Source: Arthrobacter oryzae
GTDB lineage: Bacteria > Actinomycetota > Actinomycetes > Actinomycetales > Micrococcaceae
Direction: 5' to 3'
Assembly (NCBI RefSeq): GCF_003634095.1
Contig: NZ_RBIR01000001.1
Location: 1-64,000, forward strand
Length of the DNA stretch: 64,000 bases
The notes under the pieces were generated by a model. It was not told where the DNA came from. It saw nothing but the letters and a program-made list of their open reading frames with translations, and did no database searches. Position 1 is the stretch's first letter, and every line of letters begins with the position of its first letter. Positions 59,658-64,000 of the stretch are shown in pieces. The translations under genes and the position numbers were made by a program.

Positions 59658-60731
59658 TCAGCCGTCCGCCGGGACGGTCAGGGTGGCCAGCACCGCCGCG
59701 TGGTCAGACCCGGCCACGGGCAGCACGGTGTACCCGCGGCTGCGGATCCCCGGGCTGGTCACTACGTGGTCGATCACCACGCCCGGCAGCGCGAGGCCGG
59801 CCATGGGCCACGTCGGAACCAGGCGGGCCAGGGCGGCGGAGCCGGCGTCGACGAGCGGGCCGCCGGGGGCGGTCCCGTCAGTCCCTGCACCGGCGGACCC
59901 CGCCAGCATCTGGCGGAACTCGGCGTGGTCCACGGTGGCATTGAAGTCGCCCAACAGCAGCACGTTCCCCGGACGCGCCGCGCGGAGCCCCACGGCCGCC
60001 AGTTCGGTCCGCCACTGACCGGCCTCGCCCAACACCGGAGCCGTGGTGTGCACGTTGGTCACGGCGAGGGAGACCGGCCGGCCGGCCGCGTCCTGGCCCA
60101 GGTCCACGCGCGCCGTAGGGATATCGAAGGCGGAACCGGGCACCGAGTCCATCGGGACGATCGGGCGGGAGGAGAACACGGCGCCGCCTCCGGCGCCGTC
60201 CATCGCGCCGCTGATCCGGTGCGGCAGCAGCGCGCCCAGCCCCTCCGCATCCAGGCGTCTTTCCAGGGCCGGCGAAAATTCCTGGACGGCAAGCAGGGCC
60301 ACCCCGTGCTCCCGCACCAGCCGGACAATCTCCGCGGCGTCCGCGTGACCCTTCCAGGCGTTTAGGGTCATGACGGTCAGTTCGGCGCCGGGACCGGTCC
60401 CCGCGGCCTGCCCGGCGCCCTGGTCCTGCTGCGGCGGATCGGACTGCCGGTCCAGGAGCCCCTGCGCAATCCGGTCCGGCGGGAACAGCCAGAGCAGCTG
60501 GAGGGCCAGGAGGGCGCCTGCCGAAAGGACGGTCCACGGCCGCCGTACCGGAAGGGCCAGCACGAGTGCCGCGCCGGCCGGGAGCACGAACCAGGGCGTG
60601 AAGGCCACAAGCTGCACCAGGGGCGCCGGCCACGGCGCCGGAACCGTCCGGAAGACGGACACTGCCGCCACGGGAGCGGCGCACAGGGCCGAGGACACCT
60701 GCCAGAGGCGGCGTGAGCCGCGGCGTTTCAC
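59658..60731 (-). CDS. Endonuclease/exonuclease/phosphatase family membrane protein
   Basis: A 357-residue protein. Three hydrophobic segments occupy residues about 8-95 (WFVLPAGAALVLALP, VLSAGALLALQLLWLF and others). The EEP domain follows: LTVMTLNAWKGHADAAEIVRLV (about 116-137), VQEFSPAL with the catalytic Glu, NVHTTAP, LLGDFNATVDHAEF with the Asp/Asn pair (about 277-287), IDHVVTSPG and SDHAAVLATL (catalytic Asp-His). It is probably membrane anchored with an external hydrolase domain; the phosphodiester substrate (lipid, nucleic acid or nucleotide) is unknown. GTG 60731 is the start. It converges with the SDR gene. Confidence 0.9.
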   Translation of the reverse strand: MKRRGSRRLWQVSSALCAAPVAAVSVFRTVPAPWPAPLVQLVAFTPWFVLPAGAALVLALPVRRPWTVLSAGALLALQLLWLFPPDRIAQGLLDRQSDPPQQDQGAGQAAGTGPGAELTVMTLNAWKGHADAAEIVRLVREHGVALLAVQEFSPALERRLDAEGLGALLPHRISGAMDGAGGGAVFSSRPIVPMDSVPGSAFDIPTARVDLGQDAAGRPVSLAVTNVHTTAPVLGEAGQWRTELAAVGLRAARPGNVLLLGDFNATVDHAEFRQMLAGSAGAGTDGTAPGGPLVDAGSAALARLVPTWPMAGLALPGVVIDHVVTSPGIRSRGYTVLPVAGSDHAAVLATLTVPADG

Positions 60732-60789
60732 GGGTGGGCCCGAGGCGGCCGGGGGACGGTCATGGCAGCAGTCTATTCAGCCGGGCCGC

Positions 60790-61141
60790 CGGCGTCGCCC
60801 CTGACAGTGGAGTTTGGCGCGCTGTGAAACGCCGGATTTTCTCCGGTACCATCGACTTAGCAGCTTTGACCCGGCCATCACCGGTGAGCTTCCGGAAGAA
60901 CGCCCTCTCGTGCGGTGCAGATTCAGTCGCCAGCGCGCGTGCCAGGGCCAGTAGAACCGGACGGGTAAGCCCGTCACAGCAGTAATGAGCGGCCGACGCC
61001 GGTGCAGCCCCTTTCTTGAAAGGGTGCGGACTGGCGGCGGTAAGTGAGGTGGTACCGCGGTGCCGGCGTTGTCGCGAGACAGTGCACGGGCCGTCCTCGC
61101 ATCCTGAATGAATACATGTGTTCGCCGCTCAACCCAGGATG
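60790..61141 (+). promoter_or_regulatory. T-box riboswitch (tRNA-Ile sensing) in the ileS leader, translational type
   Basis: The T-box core TGAGGTGGTACCGCG is at 61045-61059, in the region of a UGGN bulge. A Stem I block ATC-ACCGGTGAGCTTCCGGAAGAA lies at 60877-60900, the ATC (60877-60879) being the likely Ile specifier codon. CATCCTG (61100-61106) is exactly complementary to CAGGATG (61135-61141), which contains the AGGA ribosome binding site of ileS. Uncharged tRNA-Ile should favour the antisequestrator and free the site. Actinobacterial ileS T-boxes of this kind are known. Confidence 0.93.
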
Positions 61142-61146
61142 TCGAG

Positions 61147-64000
61147 ATGACTTACTACCCCAAGGCCTCCGCCGCACCCGCAGGCGCCGGTTCCACCAGC
61201 TCCGCTTCCAACGCAGCTTCCAACGCCGCTGGCGTATCCGCCTCCGTGAAGTTCCCGGAGATCGAAGAGCGCATCCTCAAGTACTGGGACCAGGACGGCA
61301 CCTTCCAGGCCAGCATCGACCAGCGTGATTCTGATCTTCCTGGCGGAAAGCCCGGCAGCAACGAATTCGTCTTCTACGACGGCCCGCCGTTCGCCAACGG
61401 CCTGCCGCACTACGGCCACCTCCTGACCGGCTACGCCAAGGACCTTGTGGGCCGCTACCAGACCCAGCGCGGACGCCGGGTGGAGCGCCGCTTCGGCTGG
61501 GACACCCACGGGCTGCCGGCCGAGCTGGAAGCCATGAAGCAGCTGGGGATGACGGACAAGACCCAGATCGAGGCCATGGGCATCGACAAGTTCAATGACG
61601 CCTGCCGTGCCTCGGTGATGAAGTACGCCGACGAGTGGAAGAGCTACGTCACCCGCCAGGCCCGCTGGGTGGACTTCGAGAACGACTACAAGACGCTCAA
61701 CGTGGAGTACATGGAGTCCGTGCTCTGGGCCTTCAAGCAGCTGCACGAAAAAGGCCTGACGTACAACGGCTACCGCGTGCTGCCGTACTGCTGGAAGGAC
61801 GAGACGCCGCTGTCCAACCATGAGCTGCGCATGGACGACGACGTCTACAAGAACCGCCAGGACCAGACGGTCACCGTCACGTTCCCCATCACGGCAGGGG
61901 AGTCCGGGCTGTCCCGGCAGCTCGCCGGGGTGCAGGCGCTCGCCTGGACCACCACGCCCTGGACGCTGCCCACCAACCTGGCGCTCGCCGTCGGACCCGG
62001 CATCAGCTACGTGGTCCTGCCTGCCGGCCCGCACGGGATCAAGGCCGCCGCGGCCGATGCCCCCGTCACGGGGAGCTTCCTGCTCGCCGCGGACCTCCTG
62101 GGCGCGTACGCCAAGGACCTCGGCTACGGCGACGGCGCCGAGGGCGCGGCCGCAGCGGAAGCCGCGGTCACCTCCCGCCACACCGGCGCCGAGCTCGAAG
62201 GCTTGAGCTACGAGCCGCTCTGGGACTACTTCCACGACGCCGAGAAGTACGGCACCGAGAACGCCTGGCGTTTCCTCGTGGCCGACTACGTCACCACCAC
62301 CGACGGCACCGGAATCGTCCACCAGGCCCCCGCCTACGGTGAAGACGACCAGAAGGTCTGCGAAGAGGCCGGCATCCCCGTGGTCCTCTCGGTCGACGAG
62401 GGCGCCAAATTCCTGCCGCTCTTCGGCCACGGCGACCTCGCCGAGATCGCCGGGCTGCAGGTCTTCGAGGCCAACAAGCCCATCACCCAGGTGCTCCGGG
62501 CGCAGGGCCGCCTGGTCCGCCAGGCCAGCTACGAGCACAGCTACCCGCACTGCTGGCGCTGCCGCAACCCGCTGATCTACCGCGCCGTGTCCTCCTGGTA
62601 CGTCGAGGTCACCAAGTTCAAGGACCGCATGTCCGAGCTGAACCAGAAGATCAACTGGATCCCGGGCAACGTCAAGGACGGCCAGTTCGGCAAGTGGCTC
62701 GCCAACGCCCGCGACTGGTCCATCAGCCGCAACCGCTACTGGGGAAGCCCCATCCCGGTCTGGCAGTCCACGGACCCGGACTACCCACGCACCGACGTCT
62801 ACGGCTCGCTCGCCGAGATCGAGGCCGACTTCGGCCGCCTGCCGCTGAACAACGACGGCCAGGTGGACCTGCACCGGCCCTTCATCGACGAGCTCACCCG
62901 CCCGAACCCGGATGACCCCCGCACCCCGGAAGAAGGCCAGTCCGTCATGCGCCGCGTCGAGGACGTCCTGGACGTCTGGTTCGACTCCGGCTCCATGCCC
63001 TACGGCCAGGTGCACTACCCGTTCCAGAACGAGGAATGGTTCGACACCCACAACCCGGCGGACTTCATCGTCGAGTACATCGGCCAGACCCGCGGCTGGT
63101 TCTACATGCTGCACATCCTCTCCACCGCGCTGTTCGACCGCCCGGCCTTCCGCAACGTCATCAGCCACGGCATCGTCCTGGGCTCCGACGGGCAGAAGAT
63201 GTCCAAGAGCCTGCGCAACTACCCGGACGTCTCCGAGGTCCTGGACCGGGACGGCTCCGACGCCATGCGCTGGTTCCTCATGTCCAGCCCGATCCTGCGC
63301 GGCGGGAACCTCGTGGTCACCGAGCAGGGCATCCGCGACGGCGTCCGGCAGGTCATCCTGCCGCTGTGGAACGTGTACAGCTTCTTCACGCTGTACACCA
63401 ATGCAGCAGCCGGCGGGCGAGGGTACGATGCGAAGCTGCGCTACGACGGCTACGCCGACACCCTGGACCAGTACCTGATGGCCAACACGGGCGAGCTCGT
63501 CCGGAACATGACCGCCCAGCTGGACAGCTACGACATCTCCGGCGCCTGCGACGAGCTGCGCGGCTACCTGGACATGCTCACCAACTGGTACGTCCGCCGC
63601 AGCCGCCAGCGCTTCTTCGACGAAAACGTCGACGCCTTCGACGCCCTCTACACGGCGCTCGAAACCGTGTGCCGTGTCGCGGCGTCGCTGCTGCCCCTGA
63701 TCTCCGAGGAGATCTGGCGCGGGCTTACCGGCGGCCGCTCGGTCCACCTGGCCGACTGGCCGGACGCGGAGCTGTTCCCGGCCAATCCGGAACTGGTCGA
63801 GGCGATGGACCGGGTGCAGCAGATCTGCTCCACCGGCTCCTCGCTGCGCAAGGCGGCGAACCTGCGCGTGCGCCTGCCGCTGCAGGAACTCACCGTTGTG
63901 GCACCCGGCGCGGACGCGCTCGGAGGCTTCGCCGGCGTCGTCGCCGATGAGTTGAACCTGCGCTCCGTCCGGCTGCTCGACGCCGACGCCGCCTCCCCGG
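61147..64000 (+). CDS. ileS: Isoleucine--tRNA ligase (partial, runs off the window)
   Basis: The first 951 codons are present; the stop is beyond base 64000. Class Ia synthetase: the HIGH motif is HYGH at 88-91 in [17 protein letters not shown], and KMSKS is at about 684-688 in [14 protein letters not shown]. The CP1 editing domain lies in between (about 230-430), with [18 protein letters not shown] after it, and the anticodon-binding domain begins near 700. Its type 2, eukaryote-like form (PHYGH) is associated with natural mupirocin resistance in mycobacteria. An Ala/Ser-rich N-terminal extension covers residues 8-33. ATG 61147 uses AGGA at 61136-61139. Confidence 0.96.
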   Translation, partial: MTYYPKASAAPAGAGSTSSASNAASNAAGVSASVKFPEIEERILKYWDQDGTFQASIDQRDSDLPGGKPGSNEFVFYDGPPFANGLPHYGHLLTGYAKDLVGRYQTQRGRRVERRFGWDTHGLPAELEAMKQLGMTDKTQIEAMGIDKFNDACRASVMKYADEWKSYVTRQARWVDFENDYKTLNVEYMESVLWAFKQLHEKGLTYNGYRVLPYCWKDETPLSNHELRMDDDVYKNRQDQTVTVTFPITAGESGLSRQLAGVQALAWTTTPWTLPTNLALAVGPGISYVVLPAGPHGIKAAAADAPVTGSFLLAADLLGAYAKDLGYGDGAEGAAAAEAAVTSRHTGAELEGLSYEPLWDYFHDAEKYGTENAWRFLVADYVTTTDGTGIVHQAPAYGEDDQKVCEEAGIPVVLSVDEGAKFLPLFGHGDLAEIAGLQVFEANKPITQVLRAQGRLVRQASYEHSYPHCWRCRNPLIYRAVSSWYVEVTKFKDRMSELNQKINWIPGNVKDGQFGKWLANARDWSISRNRYWGSPIPVWQSTDPDYPRTDVYGSLAEIEADFGRLPLNNDGQVDLHRPFIDELTRPNPDDPRTPEEGQSVMRRVEDVLDVWFDSGSMPYGQVHYPFQNEEWFDTHNPADFIVEYIGQTRGWFYMLHILSTALFDRPAFRNVISHGIVLGSDGQKMSKSLRNYPDVSEVLDRDGSDAMRWFLMSSPILRGGNLVVTEQGIRDGVRQVILPLWNVYSFFTLYTNAAAGGRGYDAKLRYDGYADTLDQYLMANTGELVRNMTAQLDSYDISGACDELRGYLDMLTNWYVRRSRQRFFDENVDAFDALYTALETVCRVAASLLPLISEEIWRGLTGGRSVHLADWPDAELFPANPELVEAMDRVQQICSTGSSLRKAANLRVRLPLQELTVVAPGADALGGFAGVVADELNLRSVRLLDADAASP

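Noticed and set aside
61129..63747. An 872-codon open frame on the minus strand.
   Set aside because: Exact antisense shadow of ileS, with Val/Gly/Asp-rich non-protein composition.

Overview
The window is a GC-rich, mostly core-genome stretch of an actinobacterial chromosome, most likely from the Micrococcaceae (Arthrobacter or Pseudarthrobacter type). The evidence is the frequent GTG starts; an ahpE-like/DUF3052 block divergent from aceE, as in mycobacteria; a mycothiol-type DsbA protein; an MptB-like mannosyltransferase; a group II truncated globin; a translational ileS T-box; and a clpP1-clpP2-clpX cluster behind tig. These assignments rest on motifs and family knowledge, not on a database search.

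Layout. 1-2.5 kb: aceE start (partial), then DUF3052, a 1-Cys peroxiredoxin and a sirtuin in one tight operon. 2.6-7 kb: tRNA-Val, two small proteins, a FadR-type GntR regulator divergent from gnd, and an SDR. 7-12 kb: a sulfatase with its formylglycine-generating enzyme, then cysE, cysK and msrA. 12-16.2 kb: Nif3-like protein, coiled-coil/zinc-ribbon protein, YaaA, a slipin and the RNase P RNA gene. 16.3-24.5 kb: GMC oxidoreductase, a long GapB-type GAPDH, a small coiled protein, an anchored HNH nuclease, a PfkB kinase, PPK2, an alpha/beta hydrolase and peptide deformylase. 24.5-34.9 kb: acyl-CoA dehydrogenase, tRNA-His, orn, MptB-like mannosyltransferase, AlkD-like protein, map, LapA-like protein, CorA, tRNA-Arg, an SSB and EttA. 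35-38.5 kb: the accessory-looking patch, with a broken IS3 transposase end, an orphan secreted protein, tesB, a 16-bp minisatellite and two unrecognised proteins. 38.8-47.3 kb: globin, MscS channel, SDR, OsmC, pepN, DUF1648 protein, a 13-bp minisatellite, rpiB and an Fpg/Nei glycosylase. 47.5-53 kb: tRNA-Gly, tRNA-Pro, tig, clpP1, clpP2, clpX and a mycothiol-linked DsbA protein. 53-64 kb: a structured leader with terminator before a GH15 enzyme, an ABM monooxygenase, valS, DUF488, an SDR, an endonuclease/phosphatase family protein, and a T-box leader before ileS, which runs off the end.

How the genes work together. Thiol and sulfur chemistry recurs: peroxiredoxin, cysE/cysK (cysteine is also the mycothiol precursor), msrA, OsmC, the mycothiol-type DsbA and the sulfatase/FGE pair. 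Central carbon genes (gnd, rpiB, gapB, PfkB, aceE) are scattered. Protein maturation and turnover (def, map, tig, ClpXP, pepN) is well represented. No prophage, CRISPR array, secondary-metabolite cluster or complete mobile element was seen. The most worthwhile leads are the riboswitch-like leader before GH15, the Shine-Dalgarno-sequestering ileS T-box, the two minisatellites, and several proteins missing expected catalytic or binding residues.
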